DNA from: Robertkochia marina | GTDB taxonomy: Bacteria; Bacteroidota; Bacteroidia; Flavobacteriales; Flavobacteriaceae | DNA: 64,000 nt | Direction: 5' to 3' | Assembly: GCF_004799345.1 (NCBI RefSeq) | Contig: NZ_SSMC01000003.1 | Coordinates: 372,001 to 436,000 of the forward strand | Part shown: piece after piece, positions 1 to 8,768 of the stretch | Layout: each line of letters opens with the position of its first letter | How positions within the stretch are numbered: the first letter of the stretch is position 1 | Notes under the pieces: generated by a model | Told to the model about the DNA's origin: nothing | What the model saw: the letters and a program-made list of their open reading frames with translations, nothing else | The model's database searches: none | Position numbers and translations under genes: made by a program

Positions 1-1167
1 TTTTGTATTCGATACCAACAGAATACTGTCTCCGGTCATTTGAGAGTTGGCACTCCAGATAATGGGTCTGTAACGGCCCAATTGATTATCGGGTATTCCC
101 GGAGGAATATAGGTGTAAAACCGTGTGATCCCGGTTCGTTGGTCTGAATGAATGGAATCACATTTACCGCTCATATCACTCTTATAGAACCTGGCGTCTT
201 TAAAGGCCCGGATAATACGCCCGTCTTCCGGTCCGGTTACCATCAGGGTATCACCGTGTATATAGAGTGAATCCTTTTCAAAAACAGAGATGGCCAGGGC
301 TTTTTTGGTTACAAAAACAGAATCCTCATTCTTGAAAACCTCGGCATAATGCCCTTTGATCACCCCATTATTGATGGTGTCAATGACCTGTATGTTGTTG
401 GTGGCTGAAGCGAACGACCGGGTTTTATCAAAGAAAAGGCTATCGCCAAAAATGATACGGTCATTGTAGTCAATACGGGTGTTCTTGACCCCATAACCCT
501 TTTCAAATACTGTATTGTAGTACCCTCTTTCACAATAAATACGGTAGTCGTTACCGGTAATGGTAGAAGGTCCGTACATATAGGCTGTTCTCGACTTGGT
601 GTAGTAATCAAGCCGGTCACTTTCAATATTATAATCGGGGTTGGTGATCTCTACCTCACTGCTGAATTCATATTTGTCGGTCTCCAGGTAATACCGGCCC
701 CGATTAGAGGTTAGGGTGTTGGCAGTATCTCTTACGGTTCCCGGGGTGTTGTAATAGGCCAGCTGTGCGTTCCGGTCAAATCTCACCTCTTCGGTTGTCA
801 GACTCATTGAGTTGTTTTGGAGTCTTACCCCTTCACGCGCCAGGGCAATTTTGGTGTTCGCATCGTATTCTGCATAATTACTGGTCATTCTCAGGGTATC
901 ACCCTGTTTGAAGAATACATTTCCGAAGGCCTGGATCCGGTTGTCTTTTCGCCAAAATACGGCAACATCACACCAAAGGTCAATACCATCATGCTCGAAT
1001 TGCACCTGCTGATTGTCTTTACTCATGATATCTGCTCCGGGGTATTTCTTATCATCTTTGGTAAAATCACCGGGATGGTTAATGATGATCTTTTTAGGCT
1101 CCTGGGCATGGAGTTTAGCTGTGAAAGCAAAAAGAAAAACCAGTGCTATTTGAATTGTTAACTTCAA
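1..1167 (-). CDS. OstA/LptA-like LPS-transport protein, 3' end cut by window
   Basis: The frame is open without a stop from 1167 to the window edge (389 codons). It starts at TTG because no in-frame ATG lies nearby; a good -7 box (TATTTTTG, 1188-1195) sits 20 nt upstream and the first residues form a signal peptide ending around AKLHAQ. The body is a run of beta-strand repeats with D-x-L/A-x-Y patterns such as SNYAEYD, SNRGRYY, SDRLDYY and CERGYY, typical of the OstA (LptA/LptD N-terminal) fold that bridges lipopolysaccharide across the periplasm. Flavobacterial versions are longer than proteobacterial LptA, which fits. A terminator separates it from purA upstream, so it is its own unit. The family call is firm; the exact Lpt role is inferred. 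Confidence 0.82.
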   Translation of the reverse strand, partial: MKLTIQIALVFLFAFTAKLHAQEPKKIIINHPGDFTKDDKKYPGADIMSKDNQQVQFEHDGIDLWCDVAVFWRKDNRIQAFGNVFFKQGDTLRMTSNYAEYDANTKIALAREGVRLQNNSMSLTTEEVRFDRNAQLAYYNTPGTVRDTANTLTSNRGRYYLETDKYEFSSEVEITNPDYNIESDRLDYYTKSRTAYMYGPSTITGNDYRIYCERGYYNTVFEKGYGVKNTRIDYNDRIIFGDSLFFDKTRSFASATNNIQVIDTINNGVIKGHYAEVFKNEDSVFVTKKALAISVFEKDSLYIHGDTLMVTGPEDGRIIRAFKDARFYKSDMSGKCDSIHSDQRTGITRFYTYIPPGIPDNQLGRYRPIIWSANSQMTGDSILLVSNTK

Positions 1168-1187
1168 AGTAATGCTGTTTTGGAATT

Positions 1188-1195
1188 CAAAAATA
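1188..1195 (-). promoter_or_regulatory. -7 box of the OstA-like gene
   Basis: Minus strand reads TATTTTTG, an exact match to the Bacteroidota consensus TAnnTTTG, 20 nt ahead of the TTG start. No clear -33 TTTG was seen. It supports the unusual start codon. Confidence 0.55.
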
Positions 1196-1240
1196 ACGCT
1201 TTTTGGGTTAGGGGGCTGTAGTGATTTACAGGGTGCTATA

Positions 1241-1272
1241 AAAAACGCATCGGAATAAGCCGATGCGTTTTT
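1241..1272 (-). terminator. Terminator of the purA operon
   Basis: Thirteen-base perfect inverted repeat, AAAAACGCATCGG and its complement around a 6-base loop, lying just after the purA stop. The A/T flanks give a U-run in both directions. It separates purA from the OstA-like gene. Confidence 0.85.
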
Positions 1273-1295
1273 CAACCAATAGAAGTTTGTTGAGC

Positions 1296-2567
1296 TTACC
1301 TGTGAATGGTTTGTGTACGGTCAGGACCCACAGAAACGATCTTAACCGGCACCTCAAGTTCTTTTTCAAGAAAGCTGATATAATCGTTTAGCTCCTTCGG
1401 GAACTCCTCTTCAGAGTTTATCGTTGTCAGGTCTTTATCCCATCCTTTGAGTTCGCTGTATACCGGCTCAATGTTCTCACTTTCGATATTGTACGGTAGG
1501 TGGCTTATCTGCTCTCCACGGTATTTATAGGCGGTACATACTTTAAGGCTCTTGAATCCGCTTAAAACGTCGGCTTTCATCATCATAAGTTGGGTAACTC
1601 CATTGATCTGTACCGCATATTTCAGGGCAACAAGATCTAACCATCCGCAACGACGCTTTCTTCCGGTGGTGGCGCCAAATTCATTACCAACACGGCCCAT
1701 GGTCTCTCCAACCTCATCAAATAATTCGGTAGGGAAGGGACCGCTACCTACTCTTGTGGTGTAGGCTTTAAATATCCCCAATACCTCGCCTATCTTGCCC
1801 GGAGCGACTCCTAAACCGGTACAGGCTCCTGCGGCAGTGGTGTTAGAAGAGGTTACAAACGGATAGGTTCCGAAATCGATGTCAAGCAAAGATCCCTGTG
1901 CACCTTCAGCTAAAATAGACTTATTGGCTTTAATGGCCTGGTGTATATATTCTTCACTGTCAATAAAGGTGAGCTGCTTAAGTCTGTCAACAGCCTCAAA
2001 GAATTCATTTTCCATTTCTTCCAGATCGTATTCCACATCTACATTGTAGAATTTGATCATTGCCTCATGCTTGTCGGCCAGGGCTCTGTATTTTTCCTTC
2101 CAATCATCCAATTCAAGATCTCCTACACGAATCCCGTTTCTTCCGGTCTTGTCCATATAAGTCGGCCCAATTCCTTTTAAGGTAGAACCGATCTTAGCTT
2201 TTCCTTTTGCTGCCTCAGAAGCGGCATCCAGTAAACGGTGTGTAGGCAGGATAAGGTGTGCCTTTCTGGAGATAAGGAGTCTTGATTTGATGTCAAGATT
2301 GAATTGGTCAAGATTCTCCAGTTCTTTTTTGAAGATCACAGGATCAATAACCACTCCGTTCCCCACTACATTGATGGCGTTTTCGTGAAATATACCTGAG
2401 GGAATGGTGTGCAGTACGTGTTTGATGCCATCAAACTCAAGGGTGTGTCCTGCATTGGGGCCTCCCTGGAATCGAGCAATTATATCGTAGTCTCTGGTGA
2501 GAACATCAACGATCTTTCCTTTTCCTTCGTCGCCCCATTGGAGCCCTAGTAGTAAATCTACTGCCAT
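1296..2567 (-). CDS. purA: Adenylosuccinate synthetase
   Basis: GTP-dependent ligation of aspartate to IMP, the first committed step from IMP to AMP, in the cytoplasm. The 423 residues are full length for the family. The N-terminal P-loop GDEGKGK is at residues 12-18 and GGPNAGHT at 35-42; the C-terminal half carries TTGRKRRCGWLD, which binds substrate. The gene follows fur after a 15-bp gap and shares its transcript, ending in the strong terminator at 1241-1272. The coupling of purine synthesis to a Fur-type regulator and to the (p)ppGpp enzyme upstream is seen in the gene order; functional meaning is inferred, though (p)ppGpp is known to inhibit PurA in other bacteria. Confidence 0.98.
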   Translation of the reverse strand: MAVDLLLGLQWGDEGKGKIVDVLTRDYDIIARFQGGPNAGHTLEFDGIKHVLHTIPSGIFHENAINVVGNGVVIDPVIFKKELENLDQFNLDIKSRLLISRKAHLILPTHRLLDAASEAAKGKAKIGSTLKGIGPTYMDKTGRNGIRVGDLELDDWKEKYRALADKHEAMIKFYNVDVEYDLEEMENEFFEAVDRLKQLTFIDSEEYIHQAIKANKSILAEGAQGSLLDIDFGTYPFVTSSNTTAAGACTGLGVAPGKIGEVLGIFKAYTTRVGSGPFPTELFDEVGETMGRVGNEFGATTGRKRRCGWLDLVALKYAVQINGVTQLMMMKADVLSGFKSLKVCTAYKYRGEQISHLPYNIESENIEPVYSELKGWDKDLTTINSEEEFPKELNDYISFLEKELEVPVKIVSVGPDRTQTIHR

Positions 2568-2582
2568 TTTTATGTACTGTAA

Positions 2583-3038
2583 TTAATTATTTTCTTTGTT
2601 TTTAGTACCATAGAAGTAAAGAGAGTGGTTCTGGATCTTAATATCAAAAACCTCTTCAATGGTCTTTTTAATACTTTCGATCCTCGGGTCACAGAATTCC
2701 ATCACTTCTCCTGTATCGGTAAGAATCACATGATCGTGCTGCTTATCGAAATACGATTTTTCATAGTGGGCCTGGTTCTGTCCGAACTGGTGCTTTCTTA
2801 CCAGGCTGCAATCCAGCAAAAGTTCTATGGTATTGTAAAGGGTGGCACGACTAACGCGATAATTCTTGTTTTTCATTTTGATGTAGAGTGATTCTATATC
2901 AAAATGATCGTCGCTGTCATAAATTTCCTGAAGTATGGCGTAGCGTTCCGGGGTTTTGCGATGCCCGTGTTCTTCTAAAAACTTAGTAAAAACGTTCTTA
3001 ACGATTTCCTGGTTCTTTTCTTCCGCCATGTGCGTCAT
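2583..3038 (-). CDS. Fur-family transcriptional regulator
   Basis: Metal- or peroxide-responsive repressor family. The 151 residues hold a winged helix ([11 protein letters not shown] near residue 25, then the recognition stretch [14 protein letters not shown]) and a C-terminal dimerisation/metal domain with [10 protein letters not shown] and EFCDPRIE. The CxxC pairs of structural zinc sites in many Fur and PerR proteins are absent; one Cys remains in EFCDP. Whether it senses iron, zinc or peroxide cannot be told. Two in-frame ATGs compete for the start (3038 and 3029, the latter beginning MAEEK); a -7 box at 3052-3059 suits either. It begins 31 bp after relA/spoT and runs into purA. Confidence 0.9.
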   Translation of the reverse strand: MTHMAEEKNQEIVKNVFTKFLEEHGHRKTPERYAILQEIYDSDDHFDIESLYIKMKNKNYRVSRATLYNTIELLLDCSLVRKHQFGQNQAHYEKSYFDKQHDHVILTDTGEVMEFCDPRIESIKKTIEEVFDIKIQNHSLYFYGTKNKENN

Positions 3039-3051
3039 ACGATTTAGGGTA

Positions 3052-3059
3052 CAAATGTA
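3052..3059 (-). promoter_or_regulatory. -7 box for fur-purA
   Basis: Minus strand TACATTTG matches TAnnTTTG exactly and lies 13 nt before the 3038 ATG, in the short gap after relA/spoT. It suggests that fur-purA can be transcribed independently of the upstream gene. Confidence 0.55.
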
Positions 3060-3069
3060 GTATTAATTA

Positions 3070-5274
3070 TTAAATTCGAACCACTTTATTCATCCCATTG
3101 ATCTTGCTGAGATTGGTCATTAGTTTCTTAAGAATATTCTTGTTTTTTACCTCTACCGTGATCTTACCGGAGAAAATACCTCCTTCGGTATCAAAACTTA
3201 TGTTTTTCATGTTCACATGCATATTGGTAGAGATAACCTTGGTTACATCACTAACCAGTCCCAGGTTATCAATACCCTCCAGTCTGATCAGGGCAGTGAA
3301 TTCCTGCTGAGACGAATCGATCCATTTTGCAGGAATGATACGGTAGGCATAATTAGACTGCAGGGTAATGGCATTCGGACAATCTTTTTTGTGCACTTTG
3401 ATCCCTTCGTTGATGGTAATAAAACCGAACACGTCATCTCCGGGAATGGGACTGCAGCAGGGAGAAAATTTATAATCAAGTTTTTCTTCTTCCTTGCCAA
3501 AAACAAGGAGGTCGTATTTGTTGGTGATCTCTTCCTTGTTAATGTCTTCAACCTTGCCGGGTTTGCGCATTTTCGTCTTAAAGAAATTCAACAGCTTATT
3601 GTTACGTGCTGCTGCAAAATCTTTAAGCATCTGGTTGTCGATAGTCCCTATACCCACTCGGTAAAACAGGTCAAGACTGGTTTTCAGTTTAAAGAAAACC
3701 ACGAGATCATTCACTACTTTTTCGTTCAGACTTACCTTAAGCTGTCGTAGTTTTCTTCGAAGAATCTCTTTTCCTTCTTCGCCAATTTTCTTCCGCTCTT
3801 CTTTTAAAGAAGATTTGATCTTTGCCCTGGCCCTTGCAGTAGTGGCATAATCAAGCCAGTTGGCATTGGGTTTGGTGCTTTCTGAAGTTATGATCTCTAC
3901 CTGGTCTCCACTGCTGAGCTCCCTGTTCAGGGGAACCAGTTTCCCATTGATCTTTGCGCCTCTGGTCTTTAATCCTATCTCGGTATGAATGCTAAAAGCA
4001 AAATCAAGAGGGGTGGCACCCTTCGGTAAGGATTTCAATTCTCCTTTCGGGGTAAATACAAAGATCTCCTGGCTGTAGAGGTTGAGTTTAAATTCTTCCA
4101 CGAAATCAACTGCATTCCCGTCTGCGTTTTCCAGGGCCTCCTGTAAACGGTTCAGCCAGATATCTATACCCTGTTCTTTTTGTTCGCCGTGTTTGTATTT
4201 AAAGTGTGCGGCATATCCCTTTTCTGCGATCTCGTGCATCCGTTCTGAACGGATCTGAACCTCTACCCAGCGGCCTTTAGGGCCCATGACGGTAATATGA
4301 AGGGCTTCATATCCTGTGGTCTTTGGTGATGATATCCAGTCACGAAGGCGAACAGGGTTGGGGCGGAAGTGATCGGTTACGATCGAATAGATCTTCCAGG
4401 CCAGGAATTTCTCGTTGGCAGGGTCGCTCTTGTATACGATACGTATGGCAAATTTGTCATAGACCTCGTCAAAACTCACGTTCTGGGCCTTCATTTTACG
4501 TCGGATGGAAAAAATACTTTTCGGACGGCCTTTAATAATGTAATTCAAGCCTTCTTTATCCAGGCTTTCCTCGATCACATTTGAGAAAGCTTCTATATAG
4601 GCTTTCTGTTCTTCCTGGCTGTCTCGTATCTTTTCCTTGATATCGTAGTATACATCGGGTTCGGTATATTTTAACCCGAGGTCTTCCAGTTCTGTTTTAA
4701 TATTGTACAGACCGATCCTGTGGGCCAGGGGGGCATAGATGTACAGGGTTTCAGAGGCGATCTTCACTTGCTTATAGTCAACCATAGAATCCATGGTTTG
4801 CATATTGTGAAGACGGTCAGCGATCTTAATTAGGATCACCCTGACATCGTCATTCAGGGTGAGCAACATTTTCCTGAAGTTCTCTGCCTGAAGTGAAATG
4901 TCCTGCTCTGAACTTAACTGTGAGATCTTGGTTAGGCCGTCAACAATACGGGCCACGGTTTCTCCGAACAGCTGCTCTATATCTTCCAGGGTATAGGAGG
5001 TGTCTTCCACCACATCATGAAGCAAGGCCGCAGCAATGGCTGTTGCATCCGGTCCGATCTGGTCGGCTACGATCTTCGCCACTGCGATAGGATGAAAAAT
5101 ATAAGCTTCCCCGCTCTTGCGCCGCTGATCCTTATGGGCATCAACGGCAATATCAAAGGCTTTTCGGATGAGTTTTTTATCCTCATCAGAAAGCGCCTGA
5201 TAACTGATGCGAAGCAACTCCTTGTACTGTTTCGCTATCTCCTTGTTTTCTTTTTCCAGATCTAATACCGCCAT
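3070..5274 (-). CDS. Bifunctional (p)ppGpp synthetase/hydrolase
   Basis: RelA/SpoT (Rsh) enzyme that makes and degrades the alarmone (p)ppGpp. The 734 residues show the full long-Rsh order: an HD hydrolase with HDVVEDT at 86-92 and DRLHN at 153-157; a synthetase domain with RLRDWISSPKTTGYEALH near 309-326 and EVQIRSERMHEIAEKGYAAH near 338-357; a TGS domain around 400-460; and a C-terminal ACT domain (about 655-734). The RLRD motif is the basic type known from bifunctional Rsh enzymes, and the hydrolase residues are intact, so both activities are expected. It lies between an M48 protease and fur on the same strand. Usually the only long Rsh in flavobacteria. Confidence 0.96.
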   Translation of the reverse strand: MAVLDLEKENKEIAKQYKELLRISYQALSDEDKKLIRKAFDIAVDAHKDQRRKSGEAYIFHPIAVAKIVADQIGPDATAIAAALLHDVVEDTSYTLEDIEQLFGETVARIVDGLTKISQLSSEQDISLQAENFRKMLLTLNDDVRVILIKIADRLHNMQTMDSMVDYKQVKIASETLYIYAPLAHRIGLYNIKTELEDLGLKYTEPDVYYDIKEKIRDSQEEQKAYIEAFSNVIEESLDKEGLNYIIKGRPKSIFSIRRKMKAQNVSFDEVYDKFAIRIVYKSDPANEKFLAWKIYSIVTDHFRPNPVRLRDWISSPKTTGYEALHITVMGPKGRWVEVQIRSERMHEIAEKGYAAHFKYKHGEQKEQGIDIWLNRLQEALENADGNAVDFVEEFKLNLYSQEIFVFTPKGELKSLPKGATPLDFAFSIHTEIGLKTRGAKINGKLVPLNRELSSGDQVEIITSESTKPNANWLDYATTARARAKIKSSLKEERKKIGEEGKEILRRKLRQLKVSLNEKVVNDLVVFFKLKTSLDLFYRVGIGTIDNQMLKDFAAARNNKLLNFFKTKMRKPGKVEDINKEEITNKYDLLVFGKEEEKLDYKFSPCCSPIPGDDVFGFITINEGIKVHKKDCPNAITLQSNYAYRIIPAKWIDSSQQEFTALIRLEGIDNLGLVSDVTKVISTNMHVNMKNISFDTEGGIFSGKITVEVKNKNILKKLMTNLSKINGMNKVVRI

Positions 5275-5315
5275 ACTCTAAAAATAAGATAATCTCTTTG
5301 AACTATCAACAAATT

Positions 5316-6548
5316 CTATGCCTGAAGTGCCTTGATACGATCGTATAATCGCGGGTGGGAATAGTGAGCGAAAACATAGGCCGGGTGAGGGGTAAGGTTA
5401 CTCAAACTATTTTTCGATAATTTTTTCAGGGCATTCACAAGAGGAGCTGCCCGGTAGGTGATCCTTGCAAAAGCATCTGCCTGGTATTCGAATTTTCTTG
5501 AGAGAAGGTTCATGGCCAGTCCGGTTACTGCTGAGATCGGACTGTATAACATTCCAAAAGCCAGTAATCCGGCATGAAAACTGGGCTCACTGACACCGAT
5601 CCCCAGGGAGAGCTCCGGAACCCTCAGAAAAAGTGACAGCAGGAATAGGGTCAGACCGGTTAAAACAACTGAGGCGAACAGGTTAAAAAGAATATGATTC
5701 TTTTTGTAATGGCCTACCTCATGGGCCAGGACAGCCACCACTTCTTCTTCCTCCAGGTCATTAATCAAGGTGTCATAAAGGGTAACTCTTTTTTCTTTGC
5801 CAAAACCTGAGAAATAGGCATTGGCCTTGGTAGACCGCTTAGAGCCGTCGATCACAAATATCTTTTGAAGTTCAAAGCCTTCTTTTTGAGCGTAGGCTTC
5901 GATTTTTTCGCGAAGGCTGCCTTGTTCCAGGGGTGTCTGTTTATTGAAAAGCGGTACGATGAGCCGACTGTAAAACATATTGGTAAGTACCGAAACCAGG
6001 GTGATAAGAATCCAGGCATAGATCCAGAAGTTAGTTCCGGTATACTGGTAGAAAAGCATGAATAGTGCCAGAATGCCCCCTCCAAAAACAACCGCGAGCA
6101 GTGCCCCTTTGATCTTGTCGGTCACAAAGGTTTTCGGGGTGGTTTTGTTAAATCCGAACCTTTCTTCGATCACAAAGGTGTGGTAAAGGGAGAAGGGTAA
6201 ACTAAGCAGCCCGCTCAACACTGAAAGGATGCCGAAGAACAGCAATGCCCGGAGTATGGGTTGAGAAGAGATGTTTAAAGCCAGGCGGTCTGCCCATTCA
6301 AAACCACCGAGGGTAAAAAACAGCAGTGTGATCACGATAGATACCCAGGATTTTATTACAGAGAACCGGTAGTTGGTTTTTTTGTATTGCTGAGATCGAT
6401 GGTATTCATCTGTTGGGTACACATCTGATAACTCCTTCGGTACCGGGGCATCAAAGCGGGTGTAATTCAGATAATCCAATACCTGGTCAATAAAGAAGTC
6501 GGCCAGCAGGATCGCAATGATAATGTAGAAAACTGTTTGGGGTTCCAT
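5316..6548 (-). CDS. M48 family metallopeptidase (Ste24/CAAX protease-like)
   Basis: Membrane zinc protease of 410 residues. The N-terminal half has several hydrophobic segments (about 5-22, 68-82, 100-120, 148-168 and 175-195). The zinc motif HEVGH is at 276-280 and the likely third ligand, Glu, lies in FEYQADAFA near 353, both inside the Ste24-type region. Ste24 cleaves prenylated proteins in eukaryotes; bacterial members probably act in membrane protein quality control, and the substrate here is unknown. It starts 8 bp after the upstream methyltransferase and precedes relA/spoT by 41 bp, so co-transcription is likely. Confidence 0.92.
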   Translation of the reverse strand: MEPQTVFYIIIAILLADFFIDQVLDYLNYTRFDAPVPKELSDVYPTDEYHRSQQYKKTNYRFSVIKSWVSIVITLLFFTLGGFEWADRLALNISSQPILRALLFFGILSVLSGLLSLPFSLYHTFVIEERFGFNKTTPKTFVTDKIKGALLAVVFGGGILALFMLFYQYTGTNFWIYAWILITLVSVLTNMFYSRLIVPLFNKQTPLEQGSLREKIEAYAQKEGFELQKIFVIDGSKRSTKANAYFSGFGKEKRVTLYDTLINDLEEEEVVAVLAHEVGHYKKNHILFNLFASVVLTGLTLFLLSLFLRVPELSLGIGVSEPSFHAGLLAFGMLYSPISAVTGLAMNLLSRKFEYQADAFARITYRAAPLVNALKKLSKNSLSNLTPHPAYVFAHYSHPRLYDRIKALQA

Positions 6549-6556
6549 CGTTGGGT

Positions 6557-7360
6557 TTATTCGAAATTTCGTTGTCGCTTCGCCTCAAAAATAATGATTG
6601 CGGCCGACACAGATACGTTCATAGAGTCGATCTCACCCTGCATGGGGATGATGATGTTTTGGGTAGAGGCCTGCAGCCACTCATCGGTTAATCCGGTGGC
6701 TTCAGTTCCTACTACAATGGCCGATGGTGCACAATAGTCTACGGTGTGATAATTTACAGAAGCTGTAAGTGCCGCACAATAGACATTAATACCATGTTGT
6801 TCCAGCCATTCAAGGATCTCAGTGGTGGAAGCCGTGGCTACCTGGGTGGTAAACAGGCAGCCCACTCCTGATCGGATAATATTTGGGTTATAAAGGTCGG
6901 TTTTTGGGTTAGCAATAATGACCGCATCGAGGTTGGCGGCATCGGCAGTGCGCAATAAGGCGCCAATATTACCCGGTTTTTCGGGGGCTTCTGCGATCAG
7001 GATCAACGGGTTTTTATCAGAAAACCGAATGCTGTCAAGATCGTGAGTCTTGCTGTGTACCATTGCTATGATACCTTCAGTAGTTTCTCTGTAGGCCATC
7101 TTTTTATAAACCTCCTCACTTACTTCGATGATCTCAGGTTTCTGTTCGGAGCGGGAAATAAGGTCTTCCATAGCCTCTATATTGGCAATGCCCTTGGCTG
7201 CAAACAGGGTATGAACCTTGTAGCCGCCTTTTAACAGGAGTTCAAGTTCGCGATGGCCTTCGCTCACAAACAATCCCGTTTTACGGCGTTGGCGGGATTT
7301 ATCTCTTAGAAGCAGGACCTCTTTAATGAGTTTGTTTTGAGTGCTGGAGATATATTTCAA
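6557..7360 (-). CDS. TrmH/SpoU-family RNA 2'-O-methyltransferase
   Basis: SPOUT-class methyltransferase that uses S-adenosylmethionine to methylate ribose in rRNA or tRNA. The 267 residues have an N-terminal substrate-binding part (about 1-100) and the three SpoU motifs: EKPGNIGALLRTADA near 127-141, VGTEATGLTDEW near 217-228 and IPMQGEIDSMNVSVSAAI near 238-255. The start is TTG at 7360: it is the first possible start after an in-frame TGA six codons upstream, and no ATG is available. A -7 box lies 16 nt upstream. It heads the run towards relA/spoT. The target nucleotide cannot be assigned. Confidence 0.92.
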   Translation of the reverse strand: MKYISSTQNKLIKEVLLLRDKSRQRRKTGLFVSEGHRELELLLKGGYKVHTLFAAKGIANIEAMEDLISRSEQKPEIIEVSEEVYKKMAYRETTEGIIAMVHSKTHDLDSIRFSDKNPLILIAEAPEKPGNIGALLRTADAANLDAVIIANPKTDLYNPNIIRSGVGCLFTTQVATASTTEILEWLEQHGINVYCAALTASVNYHTVDYCAPSAIVVGTEATGLTDEWLQASTQNIIIPMQGEIDSMNVSVSAAIIIFEAKRQRNFE

Positions 7361-7376
7361 GAGCTTGAATTTTATT

Positions 7377-7384
7377 CAAAAATA
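7377..7384 (-). promoter_or_regulatory. -7 box for the trmH-type methyltransferase
   Basis: Minus strand TATTTTTG, exact TAnnTTTG match, 16 nt before the TTG start. It probably drives the methyltransferase, M48 protease and relA/spoT genes. Confidence 0.5.
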
Positions 7385-7405
7385 CCACAAAGAGGTGGTA
7401 AAAAA

Positions 7406-7435
7406 GAAAGCATTCCCTAAATAAGGAATGCTTTC
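7406..7435 (-). terminator. Terminator after the amidohydrolase pair
   Basis: Eleven-base perfect stem GAAAGCATTCC (7406-7416 with 7425-7435) and an 8-base loop, followed on the minus strand by a T-run. It lies 25 bp after the end of the 433-residue amidohydrolase. Confidence 0.85.
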
Positions 7436-7460
7436 ATGAAAACTACTATAGTTCTATGCT

Positions 7461-8762
7461 TTAATCGCGGGCGTATTTTTCAGAATATCGCTTCCAAAGT
7501 TCAGTTTGATGGGTTTCAAGGCTGATATCTCTTCCTTGTATAAAGGCTTTGCTAACCTGGTTGGTACGCATATCCAGGGCATCACCCTCTGATATGAACA
7601 AGGTAGCATCCTTGCCTTCTTCAAGGGTTCCGATAAAGGAGTCGATCCCGAGAATTTTGGCAGCATCACCGGTGATCATCTGCACCGCTTTTTCTTTGTC
7701 TACGCCGTAGGCAGCCACCGTACCTGCGTAGAAAGGCAGGTTACGGGTGTTCATTCGCTCCATACGTCCACTAACATCGATACCTGTTAGTACACCTTTA
7801 CTAACAAGTTGAGAGGCGAGCATAAATGGTTTTTTAACATGGGTGTCTTCTGTAGAGGGCAGACTGTGAGGCCTGGTAACAATTACAGGGATATTTTTCT
7901 CTGCGAGTACATCTGCTACCGCATCGGCCTGATTTCCACCAACGATCACAGGAGAAGCAACTCCGTGGTTTTCCATGAAGTGGATCATGTCAAGGATCTC
8001 TTTTTGACCGTTTACATTAACATAGAGCTTTTTACTGCCGTCAAAAACACCTAGAATGGCTTCCATGGCAAGGTTTCTTGGCTCCTGGTCTCCGGCCTGG
8101 TAAGCCTTAGCTTCTTTCAGGAAAGAAGAAACCTCTTCCAGTTGTTCCTGGTACTTGTCGTTGGGCTTCAATCCGGTTTCACCAAGCCACCATCGGCCTC
8201 GGGTAAAGCTGTTGGGCCAGTTCATATGAATGGCGTCATCAGTTTTTATGGCAGCATCCTCCCAATTCCATGCGTCGAGTTGTACTACCGACGAAGTACC
8301 CGAAATACGTCCTTCACGTGGGGTGATCTGAGCAGTCAGAATTCCATTGGGACGCATGCTTTCTACGATCTTTGATTCGGCATTGTAAGCGATGATCGCA
8401 CGAATATGTGGCAGGATGTTCCCGATCTCCTCAATGTCATTAGTTGCTCTCACAGCATCGATCTCTACAAGTCCGAGGGTAGAGTTCAACGTAATGAACC
8501 CGGGGTAAACGTGTTTACCATCAGCCTGAATCACCTGGTCAAAAGAAGCTGAATCGGCTGACGATGCCTCCCCGATAAAAGTGATCTTTCCATTTTCAAA
8601 TCCTACGGCACCGTTCTCGATCACCTGCCCGTTTCCGATATGGGTCGTTGCCCCGGTGATCAGGATAGACCCGTCTTGAGACGGGGCCGGAGTTTGTTGC
8701 GCTTGCACCATCCATGCTCCGGCAAACAGGAGGGAAGCTATGATATATTTAAATTTTAACAT
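7461..8762 (-). CDS. Secreted amidohydrolase-like protein lacking the HxH metal motif
   Basis: A signal peptide (about 1-21, cleavage near VQAQ) precedes an amidohydrolase-fold domain of 433 residues, with the typical N-terminal opening ILITGATTHIGNGQVIENG and the C-terminal closing GTLEEGKDATLFI. Where active family members read PGFIDxHxH, this one reads GKHVYPGFITLNSTLGL (82-98), so both His ligands are missing. The sequence is clearly related to the N-terminal half of the next gene upstream, which has the same loss. It is 6 bp from that gene and surely co-transcribed. It may be a catalytically silent partner or may use another chemistry. Substrate unknown. Confidence 0.85.
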   Translation of the reverse strand: MLKFKYIIASLLFAGAWMVQAQQTPAPSQDGSILITGATTHIGNGQVIENGAVGFENGKITFIGEASSADSASFDQVIQADGKHVYPGFITLNSTLGLVEIDAVRATNDIEEIGNILPHIRAIIAYNAESKIVESMRPNGILTAQITPREGRISGTSSVVQLDAWNWEDAAIKTDDAIHMNWPNSFTRGRWWLGETGLKPNDKYQEQLEEVSSFLKEAKAYQAGDQEPRNLAMEAILGVFDGSKKLYVNVNGQKEILDMIHFMENHGVASPVIVGGNQADAVADVLAEKNIPVIVTRPHSLPSTEDTHVKKPFMLASQLVSKGVLTGIDVSGRMERMNTRNLPFYAGTVAAYGVDKEKAVQMITGDAAKILGIDSFIGTLEEGKDATLFISEGDALDMRTNQVSKAFIQGRDISLETHQTELWKRYSEKYARD

Positions 8763-8768
8763 GGTATC

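Noticed and set aside
3217-3750. 177-codon plus-strand frame within relA/spoT
   Set aside because: Antisense to a conserved gene; its translation has no family resemblance.
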